Positions 36,263-45,411 of a stretch of DNA of 64,000 nucleotides are shown piece by piece. The notes beneath the pieces are model-generated. The model was not told where the DNA came from. It did not search any database and saw only the letters and a program-made list of their open reading frames with translations. The DNA is from Bacillus sp. ISL-41 (lineage in GTDB: Bacteria > Bacillota > Bacilli > Bacillales > Cytobacillaceae), in assembly GCF_018613235.1 (NCBI RefSeq), contig NZ_JAGGQP010000007.1, forward strand, positions 1-64,000, given 5' to 3'. Positions within the stretch are counted from its first letter, which is position 1, and every line of letters starts with the position of its first letter. The position numbers and the translations under genes are program-made.

Positions 36263-37489
36263 TCATCGACGGATATTTTTCAACATGATTGGCGGCCGGC
36301 TGAATTCTTCTGCAAGCAGCTGTTCCTGGCCATGTTCACTCTGGCCTAGAGCATAAATCCTTGATGCTTTGATATCTAGTTCGATGTCAGGGTCAGAAAA
36401 AGCAGACAGTTTTGAAACGAGCGGCAGACTGAAATCCTTCTTCTTGGAATTCAGGTAGGAACGGCCTTTTTCCGTTGCACCTAATAACCTTAAATAATTC
36501 ACTGTTTTTTGGCTTGTTTTCATGGTGTCTTTGCGTGTATTAGTTAAGATATGCAGGCATACTCTCTGCAGCCTTGTCCATGTATATCGCTTGGTTTTGA
36601 TTGATTCCATGAATTGCTGAAAAGAGCGAGAGGTAGATGCAGCGGCAAGCAATCTATTCTCCAGTCCTTCTTCGACCTCATAAAACTCCCTTAATTCTGA
36701 AGAACTGCTCTGGGTCAGTTTATATTTCAATAAAGGCCAGTAATTTTCCCATGAATGGAATCCGCCATATTGATCTCTGTAGTTTATTAGCTGAGCATAT
36801 GTTGTTTCTGGTACGTATTGCTTAATACTTTCAATCTCTCCTGCCGCTCCAAACAATGCTTTTCGTATGCTTGTCGCGCTGGCTATTGTGGCTGATGCAA
36901 AATGCTCGTCATGGTAGCCGGCATTCTTCCTGGTGATCGTTTCAGCTTTCATGAAGCTTTCTTGCCTGATGATCGCCTGTATGTAATGAAGTCCGAGAAT
37001 GTTATTCGGCTGTGAAATATCGATGAAGCTTTCAGATGGAGCAAGCGATTGGAAGCTAAGAGCGATTGATTTAGGGTAACTATGGCCTTCCCCAGTATAA
37101 AATTTTATTTTTTTCTGGAATTCTTCATTGTTTTCCTCAAGAAAGGCAACCGTATTAGTGAATGCTTCCAAATCACCGGATTCGCTGCCGAAACAAAGAG
37201 TGTCGCAGCCAGCACTAGAAAGAATCGAAACGGCCCCTTCTGCGAAAGTTTCCGCATGCTGAGTCGCAAAACGGTAAGGAAGCTCAAAAACGATGTCAAC
37301 GCCTGCCTCAAGAGCCATCTTTGTCCTCGCCCATTTTGAGACAAGGGCTGGCTCCCCGCGCTGCAGGAAGTTCCCGCTCATCGCTGCAATCGAAAGATCT
37401 GCATCAGTTTGTTCCATCGCCTGCTGCAGGTGAAATAAATGGCCATTATGGAAAGGATTATACTCTACAACAACGCCAACAGCTTTCAT
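36263..37489 (-). CDS. tmcAL: tRNA(Met) cytidine acetate ligase TmcAL (YlbM)
   Basis: A 408-residue enzyme that uses acetate and ATP to form N4-acetylcytidine at the wobble position of elongator tRNA-Met. The N-terminal nucleotidyltransferase fold is clear: VVEYNPFHNGHLFHL (residues 7-21, HxGH type), with AMSGNFLQRGEPA near 36-48 and FELPYRFATQHAETFAEGAV. The C-terminal half is helical. Position next to ylbL and ylbN matches B. subtilis ylbM. Confidence 0.94.
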   Translation of the reverse strand: MKAVGVVVEYNPFHNGHLFHLQQAMEQTDADLSIAAMSGNFLQRGEPALVSKWARTKMALEAGVDIVFELPYRFATQHAETFAEGAVSILSSAGCDTLCFGSESGDLEAFTNTVAFLEENNEEFQKKIKFYTGEGHSYPKSIALSFQSLAPSESFIDISQPNNILGLHYIQAIIRQESFMKAETITRKNAGYHDEHFASATIASATSIRKALFGAAGEIESIKQYVPETTYAQLINYRDQYGGFHSWENYWPLLKYKLTQSSSSELREFYEVEEGLENRLLAAASTSRSFQQFMESIKTKRYTWTRLQRVCLHILTNTRKDTMKTSQKTVNYLRLLGATEKGRSYLNSKKKDFSLPLVSKLSAFSDPDIELDIKASRIYALGQSEHGQEQLLAEEFSRPPIMLKNIRR

Positions 37490-37579
37490 TCTTGTACTCC
37501 TTCATGTTAAGATGGTTATTGCATTGCTTTGAAGTTTAATTTAAAGTATTTATGTAAATTATAGTGTAAAGAAAAAATA

Positions 37580-37609
37580 TTGACAAATGAATACGCGAAG
37601 GTCTATAAT
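37580..37609 (+). promoter_or_regulatory. Sigma-A promoter of ylbN-rpmF
   Basis: Consensus TTGACA and TATAAT separated by 18 bp, 27 bases before the ylbN ATG. Confidence 0.75.
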
Positions 37610-37635
37610 TACCTTTGTTGCCTTGGGGTGATTCT

Positions 37636-38160
37636 ATGAAATGGACAATAAGTCAGATACAAAAACATCGAAACAAGGACTTTCTAATCGATGAGTTTGT
37701 CCGAATGGACTCGATAAAGGAAACAGAACCAACAATCCGTGAGGTATCTCCCATCCATCTAACTGGCAGGGCGGATATCAGTGCCACCAGAGTGACATTC
37801 CATATCCGGATTGATGGACATCTAATTCTTCCTTGTTCGCGGACACTGGTTGATGTAAAATATCCAATTGATGTGGAAACAACTGAAACTTTCATGTTAA
37901 ACAGCCATGACTATGAGGCTGATGAGGAAGTTCATCAAGTAACAGGCGATGTCATTGATCTTGAACCCATCATCAGGGAGATCTTGCTAGTGGAAGTTCC
38001 AATGCAAGTATTCTGTGATGATAGCGCTGGTCAAGAAGGCGCACCCCAGTCAGGTAAGGATTGGGAAGTAATCGAGGAACAGGAGAAATCCGAAAAACTT
38101 GATCCCCGACTTGCCGGGCTTGCAAAATTCTTTGAGGACTCTAAGGATTCCTCTGACTAA
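37636..38160 (+). CDS. ylbN: YceD-family protein YlbN (DUF177)
   Basis: A 174-residue protein of the DUF177/YceD family, usually encoded next to rpmF and linked to 23S rRNA or ribosome accumulation. Family features are the MKWTISQIQKHRNKDF start, ISATRVTFHIRIDGHLILPCSRTL and the DLEPIIREILLVEVPMQ block. I chose ATG at 37636, with GGGGTGATTCT upstream; an upstream in-frame start would precede the family N-terminus. It is co-transcribed with rpmF. Confidence 0.92.
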   Translation: MKWTISQIQKHRNKDFLIDEFVRMDSIKETEPTIREVSPIHLTGRADISATRVTFHIRIDGHLILPCSRTLVDVKYPIDVETTETFMLNSHDYEADEEVHQVTGDVIDLEPIIREILLVEVPMQVFCDDSAGQEGAPQSGKDWEVIEEQEKSEKLDPRLAGLAKFFEDSKDSSD

Positions 38161-38240
38161 TCGATTAAAAAAGAGCGTGGAGGTCCAGAAAAGGACTGGC
38201 CTTCATAAACTTTCTTATTCCTTTTAAGGAGGTGGGAAGA

Positions 38241-38414
38241 ATGGCTGTACCATTTAGAAGAACGTCTAAAACTGCGAAAAGAAAACGCCGTACTCATTTT
38301 AAATTACAAGTTCCGGGTATGGTAGCATGCCCTAACTGCGGTGAAATGAAACTTGCTCACCGTGTGTGCAAAGCTTGCGGAACATACAAAGGGAAAGAAG
38401 TTGTAAACGACTAA
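38241..38414 (+). CDS. rpmF: 50S ribosomal protein L32
   Basis: A 57-residue basic protein, canonical L32, starting [20 protein letters not shown]. It has the zinc-binding CPNCG and CKACG pairs, i.e. the C+ form. The ATG is at 38241, 8 bases after AAGGAGGTGGG. It follows ylbN as in most Bacillaceae and ends before a strong terminator. Confidence 0.97.
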   Translation: MAVPFRRTSKTAKRKRRTHFKLQVPGMVACPNCGEMKLAHRVCKACGTYKGKEVVND

Positions 38415-38423
38415 TTTTCTCGT

Positions 38424-38464
38424 GAAAAAGCACAGGATGCAACTGCATCCCTGTGCTTTTTTTC
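38424..38464 (+). terminator. Terminator of ylbN-rpmF
   Basis: Long stem AAAAAGCACAGGATGC paired with GCATCCCTGTGCTTTTT (one bulged C), 4-base loop, T-run. Confidence 0.9.
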
Positions 38465-38622
38465 GTTTAAGCAGACTTGAAAAATCCGCATCAAAAAAAT
38501 TCAACGCTAACCTTATCATGGTATTATCAGACTTGAATTTAAACACCTCAGAGACGCAATCCCTTTTTAAATCTACAGAAGATTGATAAAATTTAGTGGA
38601 CGAGAATTTTAGGAGGAACACA

Positions 38623-39393
38623 ATGGATCCATACATAATTTCTAAAGAAAAAGATGGGTTACTGCTATTTACAATCAACAGGCCTGACAGGAGAAATGCC
38701 ATTAATTATGATGTGATGGCTGGACTTGAAAAAGCAATCGAGACGGCTGCTGGAAGCGATATTAAAGTATTTGCTATTATGGGGGCAGGCGGCCAGGCAT
38801 TTTGTTCTGGAGGCGATTTATCTGCCTTTCATCGTTTAAAAACAGAGTCACAAGCGTATGGGATGCTTTCAAGGATGGCTAGTATTTTATACAAGCTCCT
38901 TGTCCTTCCAAAACCGACTATTGCCATTTTAAATGGTTCTGCTGTAGGAGGCGGGTGCGAAATTGCTTCAGCATGCGACTTCCGGATTGGAAGAGAAGGG
39001 GTGAAAGCGGGCTTTGTCCAGGGAAACCTCGCCATTACGACTGGCTGGGGAGGAGGCTCGATCCTCTTGGAGAAACTACCGCAGAATATCGCGATGAAAA
39101 TGCTGCTTGATGCGAAAATATATACTGCTGAACAACTCGCGGAACTTGGATTCATCCATCATATTTATAAAGAACATCCTATAGATGCCTGTCTTTCATT
39201 TATGGAAGGCAGCTTGAATAAAGAGACAACTGTTTTAGAAGCCTATAAAACTTTATTGAATAAAAAATGGGAACTCTTATCAATGAGAGAAAGGATGGAA
39301 GAGGAAGCTGCGAGATGTGCTGTACTGTGGGAGCATGAAGCCCATCACAATAAAGTGGACGAATTCATGAATAAAAAAAATAAAAATATTTAG
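38623..39393 (+). CDS. Enoyl-CoA hydratase/isomerase family protein
   Basis: A 256-residue crotonase-fold protein. Core motifs are RPDRRNAINYDVMAGLEKAI near the start, the oxyanion-hole segment GGQAFCSGGDLSAFH (about 62-76) and NGSAVGGGCEIASACDFRIG (about 104-123). The second catalytic glutamate region is less clear, so hydratase and hydrolase activities are both possible. The ATG follows AGGAGGAACACA. It is absent from the rpmF-rsfA interval of B. subtilis, so it is an insertion or local gain. Confidence 0.85.
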   Translation: MDPYIISKEKDGLLLFTINRPDRRNAINYDVMAGLEKAIETAAGSDIKVFAIMGAGGQAFCSGGDLSAFHRLKTESQAYGMLSRMASILYKLLVLPKPTIAILNGSAVGGGCEIASACDFRIGREGVKAGFVQGNLAITTGWGGGSILLEKLPQNIAMKMLLDAKIYTAEQLAELGFIHHIYKEHPIDACLSFMEGSLNKETTVLEAYKTLLNKKWELLSMRERMEEEAARCAVLWEHEAHHNKVDEFMNKKNKNI

Positions 39394-39472
39394 CAGGGTA
39401 TTAGGTGATATCAGTCTATCTTTCCTATTAGATGCATATGAATGAATAAAAAACAATAGGAGGGATTTATTG

Positions 39473-40093
39473 ATGCCATTAACCCGTCAGGATGCCTGGT
39501 CACAGGATGAAGACTTATTGCTGGCTGAAGTAGTATTGCGGAATATCCGGGAAGGCGGTACCCAATTAAAAGCATTTGATGAAGTGGGGAAACAGCTTTC
39601 GAGGACTGCTGCAGCTTGCGGTTTCCGCTGGAATTCGTATGTAAGAAAGCAATATAAATCTGGTATTGAGCTGGCGAAAAAACAGCGGAAGGAAGCGAAA
39701 AAACAGGCAAAGACACAGGAGAGAGCAGAGGAGCCTGCGGCACCTGTGAGCGAAGTGCCAACAAGTCCTTCAGAACAAGAGGAACAGCAATCCGGCCTTA
39801 GCATTGAAGCAGTAAAACAATACCTCGATGACCTCTATGAAAAAGCGGCAGCAGCTAACAGCCAGGATGTGCAAAAAGATCAAATCCGCGGGCTGGAAAA
39901 GCAAATCTATTACTTGTCTGCCGAAAACGAAAAATTGGAAACACAACTGCGTTCTATGGAAGAAGACTATCGAGCCTTAATTGACATCATGGAGCGAGCA
40001 AAAAAAAGAGTTGGCCCTAAAAGTGAGGACCAACAACAAAGAATGAACTTCCAGGTTGAGGGTAAAGGAAATCTGGAAAAAGTAGAAAAATAG
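39473..40093 (+). CDS. rsfA: RsfA family prespore transcription regulator (YlbO)
   Basis: A 206-residue regulator of the RsfA/YlbO family, which modulates sigma-F dependent genes in the prespore. The N-terminus carries a Myb/SANT-like domain ([19 protein letters not shown], then [13 protein letters not shown]), the middle is charged and Pro/Glu-rich, and the last part (about 100-180) is a coiled coil ([20 protein letters not shown]). The ATG at 39473 follows GGAGGGATTTATTG; a TTG immediately upstream is in frame. Confidence 0.88.
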   Translation: MPLTRQDAWSQDEDLLLAEVVLRNIREGGTQLKAFDEVGKQLSRTAAACGFRWNSYVRKQYKSGIELAKKQRKEAKKQAKTQERAEEPAAPVSEVPTSPSEQEEQQSGLSIEAVKQYLDDLYEKAAAANSQDVQKDQIRGLEKQIYYLSAENEKLETQLRSMEEDYRALIDIMERAKKRVGPKSEDQQQRMNFQVEGKGNLEKVEK

Positions 40094-40103
40094 TCAAGAA
40101 AAC

Positions 40104-40133
40104 GCGCCTGCCGGTTATGGCAGGCGCTATTAT
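40104..40133. terminator. Probable bidirectional terminator rsfA/ylbP
   Basis: Perfect 9-bp G/C-rich stem GCGCCTGCC/GGCAGGCGC with a 6-base loop between convergent genes; the T-tail is poor (TATTATT). Confidence 0.6.
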
Positions 40134-40191
40134 TGTGCGATTATAGAAAAAATCAACATTTGCTCATGCGAATATCGCAGTTGTACTGAAA

Positions 40192-40665
40192 TTATTGAAG
40201 CTGTTCAGTTACACCAGCTGGGTACCAGACAAGCGGATTCTCCCCACGGTCTCTTTCTACATCATAATGGACTGGAGTAAAGCTCATCTTTTCCCAGAAG
40301 TCCTGTGATTTAACCCGAGGATTCGTTTTGATCGGCAGGCCAAAACCCTTCGCGAATTCAACGAGTGCTTTGCCATAGCCCTTGCCCTGGTAATTTGGAA
40401 GTACCTCTAACTTCCAAAGCTCCAGATAGTCCTGAGGAGGTTCGAAATAGCGGTCAAACTGCTTCTTGACCTGGTAAAGGCTCATACGGGCAACTAGCTT
40501 GTCGCCGAAATAGATTCCGTAGAAAGGAGAATCGCTATCATTTTCAACAATGTTTGCTTCCAAATCCTCAAGCATTGAAAGCTCCTGGTGGCCATACTCT
40601 TTGAACTTCTTGAATTCTTCTAATGTCTTATAATTGATTTTCAGTTTTTCCACTTTATTCACCAT
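40192..40665 (-). CDS. ylbP: GNAT N-acetyltransferase YlbP
   Basis: A 157-residue single-domain GNAT protein. The acetyl-CoA loop is LEVLPNYQGKGYGKALVEFA near 88-107 (Q/R-x-x-G-x-G/A). Size and location match B. subtilis YlbP. Substrate unknown. I chose ATG at 40665, 6-7 bases after TTGGGGGATTG; an upstream in-frame codon would sit inside this site. Confidence 0.87.
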   Translation of the reverse strand: MVNKVEKLKINYKTLEEFKKFKEYGHQELSMLEDLEANIVENDSDSPFYGIYFGDKLVARMSLYQVKKQFDRYFEPPQDYLELWKLEVLPNYQGKGYGKALVEFAKGFGLPIKTNPRVKSQDFWEKMSFTPVHYDVERDRGENPLVWYPAGVTEQLQ

Positions 40666-41026
40666 AAAACAATCCCCCAATCAAGCCGCCAATAATTCAT
40701 TGTATACTGCTCTTAACGAAAGTTTACTCCTCCATAACCGGATGATAAAAATCTGAACCTTGATTTTTATGAGTCTTTCAAGGCTGAGGACAGATTCAAA
40801 GACATCATGCTTTCGTAAGCAGCAATATATATATACCCGAAATGTAGCATATTTAAAGGCAGCTGAATATATTTGTTTTTTATAGCCTATTTTTATTATA
40901 TTATAAAAACATGAAAAATTCTGCATTTGAATTTTAGAAAGCGGTTCCAATTTTTGCAGGAAGTATACAGAATATTGTAGAATTTTATATAGTGAGCGTA
41001 TTTTTTTACGGGAAAGGGGAAAGAAC
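40666..41026. other. Divergent region ylbP / acyl-CoA carboxylase operon
   Basis: A/T-rich, no gene believable on either strand. Its right end holds the carboxylase operon promoter. Confidence 0.45.
40954..40983 (+). promoter_or_regulatory. Sigma-A promoter of the acyl-CoA carboxylase operon
   Basis: TTGCAG and TAGAAT with 18-bp spacing, 43 bases before the biotin carboxylase GTG start. Confidence 0.5.
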
Positions 41027-42370
41027 GTGCAAAAATTACTAATTGCAAACAGAGGGGAAATTGCGCTTCGCATTATCCGAACATGCCGCGAGCTTGGAGT
41101 AAAAACAGTGGCTGTCTATTCTGATGCGGATAAAGAGTTGCCTTTTGTTAAAGAAGCTGACAGCGCTTACCGGATTGGCGAGCCGCCTGTTCAAAAATCA
41201 TATCTCAATGCAGATGAAATTTTAAGAATCGCAAAAGAAGAAAATGTCGACGGCATTCATCCTGGTTATGGCTTTTTATCGGAAAATGCAGAGTTTGCCC
41301 GTAAAGTGAAGGAAGCTGGCTTAGCTTTTATTGGTCCTGCTCCTGATACAATTGAAAAAATGGGTGATAAAATTGTCGCCAGATCGACGATGGAAGCAGC
41401 TGGCGTTCCAGTTGTGCCGGGCAGTGACCATGGACTGAAGACACTGGAGGATGCTGTCAGGCTTGCAGAGAAAATAGGCTACCCGGTTATGCTGAAGGCT
41501 AGCGGCGGCGGGGGCGGCATTGGCATGGTGCTCTGTGAAAATGAGCAAGCGCTCGTTAAGAATTATGATTCAACGAAGGGCAGGGCAAAGGCTTATTTTG
41601 GCTCTGATGAAGTATTCATTGAGAAATACATCAAAAATGCCCGTCATGTCGAGGTGCAAATTTTTGGCGATACCCATGGCAACCATGTACATATGTTTGA
41701 ACGTGATTGCTCTGTACAGCGCCGCCACCAAAAGGTGATTGAGGAGGCTCCTTCGCCATTCCTGAAAGAAGAAGCGAGACAAAAGATGTATGAAACAGCA
41801 GTTAAAGCTGCTAAGGCAATGAACTATGTCAACGCAGGAACGGTGGAATTCATTGTCGATGAGAACGAGAACTTCTATTTCCTTGAAATGAACACCAGAC
41901 TGCAGGTTGAACATCCAGTCACAGAAACGATTACAGGCCTGGATCTTGTTAAGTGGCAAATCCTCGTTGCCCGCGGTGAAAAACTGCCGCTGCTTCAGGA
42001 TGAAATCAAAAAGAATGGTTGGGCGATCGAATTCCGTTTATATGCGGAAGATCCTGTAAGGTTCCTGCCTTCACCTGGTAAGATCAGTGAATTTTCATGG
42101 CTGGAGGCAGAAGGCGTTCGAGTTGATTTTGGATATGAATCCGGTTCGACGGTAACCCCTTTTTATGATCCTATGGTTGCCAAATGCATTGTAGGAGGCA
42201 GTACCAGGGAAGAAGCAATACAGCTTGCACAGGAATTTTTCGCGACGCTGAAACTCGAAGGCATTAAATCCAATGCCCCATTGTTTGCCGAGATATTAAG
42301 TGAAGAAGGCTTCAAATCTGGCAATTACACAACAGCCTATTTAACAGAAAGAAAAATGGCATCTAAATAG
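41027..42370 (+). CDS. Biotin carboxylase subunit of acyl-CoA carboxylase
   Basis: A 447-residue AccC-type ATP-grasp enzyme that carboxylates biotin. Motifs: KLLIANRGEIALRIIRTCRELG at the start, the glycine-rich ATP loop LKASGGGGGIGM (about 155-166), EKYIKNARHVEVQIFGD (about 197-213) and EMNTRLQVEHPVTE (about 282-295). It lacks a biotinyl domain, which is supplied by the next gene. Being grouped with a carboxyltransferase rather than accB marks it as part of a dedicated propionyl- or methylcrotonyl-type carboxylase, not the acetyl-CoA carboxylase. GTG start after AAGGGGAAAG. Confidence 0.92.
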   Translation: MQKLLIANRGEIALRIIRTCRELGVKTVAVYSDADKELPFVKEADSAYRIGEPPVQKSYLNADEILRIAKEENVDGIHPGYGFLSENAEFARKVKEAGLAFIGPAPDTIEKMGDKIVARSTMEAAGVPVVPGSDHGLKTLEDAVRLAEKIGYPVMLKASGGGGGIGMVLCENEQALVKNYDSTKGRAKAYFGSDEVFIEKYIKNARHVEVQIFGDTHGNHVHMFERDCSVQRRHQKVIEEAPSPFLKEEARQKMYETAVKAAKAMNYVNAGTVEFIVDENENFYFLEMNTRLQVEHPVTETITGLDLVKWQILVARGEKLPLLQDEIKKNGWAIEFRLYAEDPVRFLPSPGKISEFSWLEAEGVRVDFGYESGSTVTPFYDPMVAKCIVGGSTREEAIQLAQEFFATLKLEGIKSNAPLFAEILSEEGFKSGNYTTAYLTERKMASK

Positions 42371-42383
42371 AGGAGGAAAAGAC

Positions 42384-42596
42384 ATGAAAGAAATTACAGC
42401 AAATATGGCAGGAACAGTTCTTAATGTGATGGCAGCAGCAGGAGATACGGTAACAGAGGGGCAGGAAGTCCTAATGCTTGAAACAATGAAGATGGAAATC
42501 CCTGTTGAAAGCCAGGGCGCAGGAACCGTTGCGGAAGTTAAGGTGAACATTGGAGACTTTGTTAACGAAGGCGATGTCCTGCTTGTATTAGAATAA
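42384..42596 (+). CDS. Stand-alone biotin/lipoyl attachment (BCCP-type) protein
   Basis: A 70-residue single biotinyl domain. The biotin-accepting Lys is K36 in LETMKMEI (canonical M-K-M). N- and C-terminal halves form the expected hammerhead (ANMAGTVLNVMAAAGD, VNIGDFVNEGDVLLV). It starts 13 bases after the carboxylase with AGGAGGAAAAG upstream and carries the carboxyl group between the two enzyme subunits. Confidence 0.94.
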   Translation: MKEITANMAGTVLNVMAAAGDTVTEGQEVLMLETMKMEIPVESQGAGTVAEVKVNIGDFVNEGDVLLVLE

Positions 42597-42617
42597 TAGA
42601 TTTTAAGGAGGAGTAGA

Positions 42618-44159
42618 ATGACTACCGCGAAAACATTAACTGATTCATTGCAGGAAAAAGTCCAACAAATCGAGGCTGGCGGACAACCGAAATATCATGA
42701 AAAGCTGGCTGAACAAAATAAATTATTTGTGCGTGAGCGTTTGAATCTATTATTTGACGACGGAGTCTATGAGGAAGATGGCAAATTCGCCAACTTCCAG
42801 GCTGGTGACCTTCCGGCAGATGGTGTTGTAACGGCTATCGGAAAAATCGGCGGGCAAACAGTTTGTGTCATGGCGAACGATTCAACAGTAAAAGCCGGCT
42901 CATGGGGTGCCAGGACTGTTGAAAAGATCATCAGGATCCAGGAAACAGCTGAAAAATTAAAGGTGCCTTTATTGTATCTGGTCGATTCGGCTGGTGCCCG
43001 AATTACCGATCAGCTTGATATGTTCCCGAACAGACGGGGAGCAGGCAAAATCTTTTACAATCAGGTAAAATTGTCTGGAGTTATCCCGCAAATCTGCCTT
43101 CTTTTCGGGCCTTCTGCAGCAGGCGGAGCATATATTCCTGCTTTCTGCGATATCGTGATCATGGTTGACCAGAATGCTTCGATGTATCTGGGGTCACCAA
43201 GGATGGCGGAAAAGGTAATCGGCGAAAAGGTAACGCTTGAGGAAATGGGCGGCGCCCGGATGCATTGCTCTGTCAGTGGTGTAGGCGATATGCTCGTATA
43301 CAGCGAGGAAGAAGCCATTGAATCAGCGAAGCGCTACTTGAGCTATTTCCCTGCAAATTTCCAGTCGAAGACAGATTTGGTTGAGGGAGTGGCTCCCAAG
43401 GCTGGAAGAAGTCTAGAAGAGATTGTTCCAGTAAACCAAAACGCTCCATTTGATATGTATGAAGGCATCGATGCGCTGATTGACGAAGGAAGTTTCTTTG
43501 AAATCAAAAAGCTGTTCGCTCCTGAAATTATCACAGGGCTTGCCCGTATAGATGGAAGGGCAGTTGGAATCATTGCCAACCAGCCAAAGGTGAAGGGCGG
43601 AGTATTGTTCGTGGACTCTGCCGATAAGGCTGCTAAATTCATCACGCTCTGTGATGCCTTCCATATCCCTTTGCTGTTCCTTGCTGACGTACCAGGATTC
43701 ATGATTGGTACGAAAGTGGAGAGAGCCGGGATCATCCGCCATGGTGCGAAGCTGATTGCTGCGATGAGTTCAGCTACTGTACCGAAAATATCTGTAGTTG
43801 TCCGTAAGGCATATGGAGCAGGCCTGTATGCGATGGCAGGACCAGCATTTGAGCCGGATTGCTGCATCGCTCTGCCGACTGCCCAAATCGCGGTGATGGG
43901 TCCGGAAGCTGCTGTCAATGCAGTCTACTCCAATAAAATCAATCAAATTGAAGACCCTAAAGAAAAAATCACATTTGTCCAGGAAAAACACCAGGAATAT
44001 AAAGAAAGCATCGACATCTATAAGCTAGCCTCTGAGTTGATCGTTGACGACATCGTTGCAGCCAACGACTTGAGGAATGCACTGATCGATCGCTTCAAAC
44101 TATACGAAACAAAAGATATGGAATTCAGCGTCAGAAAACATCCTGTATATCCGGTATAA
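42618..44159 (+). CDS. Acyl-CoA carboxylase beta (carboxyltransferase) subunit
   Basis: A 513-residue carboxyltransferase of the PccB/YqjD type. The two crotonase-like halves are visible: LLYLVDSAGARITDQLDMF and GPSAAGGAYIPAFCDIVIMV in the first (about 115-190), and LFLADVPGFMIGTKVERAGIIRHG with KAYGAGLYAMAGPAFEPDCC in the second (about 352-420). It probably transfers CO2 to propionyl-CoA or a branched acyl-CoA. AAGGAGGAGTAG precedes the start. Final gene of the three-gene operon. Confidence 0.92.
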   Translation: MTTAKTLTDSLQEKVQQIEAGGQPKYHEKLAEQNKLFVRERLNLLFDDGVYEEDGKFANFQAGDLPADGVVTAIGKIGGQTVCVMANDSTVKAGSWGARTVEKIIRIQETAEKLKVPLLYLVDSAGARITDQLDMFPNRRGAGKIFYNQVKLSGVIPQICLLFGPSAAGGAYIPAFCDIVIMVDQNASMYLGSPRMAEKVIGEKVTLEEMGGARMHCSVSGVGDMLVYSEEEAIESAKRYLSYFPANFQSKTDLVEGVAPKAGRSLEEIVPVNQNAPFDMYEGIDALIDEGSFFEIKKLFAPEIITGLARIDGRAVGIIANQPKVKGGVLFVDSADKAAKFITLCDAFHIPLLFLADVPGFMIGTKVERAGIIRHGAKLIAAMSSATVPKISVVVRKAYGAGLYAMAGPAFEPDCCIALPTAQIAVMGPEAAVNAVYSNKINQIEDPKEKITFVQEKHQEYKESIDIYKLASELIVDDIVAANDLRNALIDRFKLYETKDMEFSVRKHPVYPV

Positions 44160-44163
44160 AAAC

Positions 44164-44240
44164 AAAAAGCGCAAGCGTCTCGAGGAGTTAGGCGCCGCAG
44201 CTAGACAAGCGACTCGAGGGGCTAGGCGCTGGAGCTGGAT
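44164..44240. repeat. Dispersed intergenic repeat (same family as window start)
   Basis: Contains AAGCGTCTCGAGG, AGACAAGCGACTCGAGG and GGCTAGGCGCTGGAGCTGG. The reverse complement reads CCAGCTCCAGCGCCTAGCC and CTCGAGACGCTT, also found at 17-34 and 93-106. It directly follows the carboxylase operon. Confidence 0.65.
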
Positions 44241-44295
44241 TAACCCATACAGTTATCCACATTGCAATTATTTTTATAATTACCTGCAAAAAAGT

Positions 44296-44335
44296 AAACG
44301 GAGATCCTATTGGGTCTCCGTTTGCTTTTACGGGG
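44296..44335 (+). terminator. Terminator downstream of the carboxylase operon
   Basis: Stem AAACGGAGATCC paired with GGGTCTCCGTTT (one G-U/T mismatch) and a T-rich tail. The rest of 44241-44520 shows no gene. Confidence 0.65.
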
Positions 44336-44520
44336 AGGAAAAATGAAGGTTCTATCAAAATTAATTCAAATAACCATAATCCCTTCTTCCTAATAAACCA
44401 TTGTTTCTGCTAAAATATGACTAAAGTCATTGTATATCGGTGTCAAATTTAATAGATTTTCATTATAAAAGCACAAATGTTCTTTCATTTTATTTTTTAA
44501 GGGCAGGATGAGGGGTTTTT

Positions 44521-45411
44521 ATGAAAATAGGAATAATCGGCGGCGGCTCAATAGGATTATTATTCTCTTATTACCTAAGCTTGCACAATGAGGTTTCTGT
44601 CTACACAAGGACACAGGAACAAGCAGACCTAATTAACGAACACTGTCTTCGTCTTGTAAAAGGTGGAATAGAGCAGGCTCCATTACAGGTAGCTGCTGCT
44701 CCAATCCAGAAATGGAGGGGGAGCGAAGATTTAACTGTTGTTGCGGTGAAGCAGTACCAGCTCTCCAGTTTAATATCTGACCTGAAAGATAAGGCCAAAG
44801 GAAGCATCCTTTTCCTTCAAAATGGCTATGGCCATATTAAAATGCTCTCGGAGCTGGCAGCAAATGATATTTTGGTTGGTTCTGTTGAACATGGAGCTGT
44901 CAGAGTGAACGGATATACAGTTCAGCACAATGGTGTGGGTGTAACCAGAACTGCAGTTTTTAGAGGAGATTCAGGCTTCCTTGGAGAATTATCTACAATA
45001 ACAAGTTTTCCATTTATCATGGAACGTGACTACAAAGAGATGCTCGTCAAAAAATTGGTGGTCAACGCGGTGATCAATCCATTGACGGCAATCCTTAAAG
45101 TGAAAAATGGAATGCTGATCCAAAATCCTTTTTATTTTGAGATCTTTAAGCAATTGTTTGATGAATGCGCTTATGTACTTGAACTGCCTAATCGGGAACA
45201 GTACTTCAGTAATCTTATGGCAGTTTGCGAAAAAACAGCAAATAACTATTCATCCATGTATAAGGATATTGAAAATGGCAGGCAGACAGAAAATGATGCC
45301 ATTCTCGGGTATTTGCTGGAATTAGCCAGAAGCAAAAATAAAAAAGCTCCATTAATACATAACTACTATCACTGCATAAAGGGGAAGGAGCACGAAAGGG
45401 AGGGAGCATAA
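44521..45411 (+). CDS. panE: 2-dehydropantoate 2-reductase (PanE)
   Basis: NADPH-dependent ketopantoate reductase of pantothenate/CoA synthesis, 296 residues. The dinucleotide-binding loop IGIIGGGSIGLLFSYYLS lies at residues 3-20; the catalytic Lys region is KKLVVNAVINPLTAIL near 179-194, and SSMYKDIENGRQTE, binding the substrate, near 245-258. Equivalent to B. subtilis YlbQ. The stop overlaps the start of the next gene by one base (TAATG). Confidence 0.92.
   Translation: MKIGIIGGGSIGLLFSYYLSLHNEVSVYTRTQEQADLINEHCLRLVKGGIEQAPLQVAAAPIQKWRGSEDLTVVAVKQYQLSSLISDLKDKAKGSILFLQNGYGHIKMLSELAANDILVGSVEHGAVRVNGYTVQHNGVGVTRTAVFRGDSGFLGELSTITSFPFIMERDYKEMLVKKLVVNAVINPLTAILKVKNGMLIQNPFYFEIFKQLFDECAYVLELPNREQYFSNLMAVCEKTANNYSSMYKDIENGRQTENDAILGYLLELARSKNKKAPLIHNYYHCIKGKEHEREGA

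Noticed and set aside
40681-41073. 130-residue minus-strand ORF before the carboxylase operon
   Set aside because: Overlaps the carboxylase start and promoter; composition is that of translated A/T-rich spacer.
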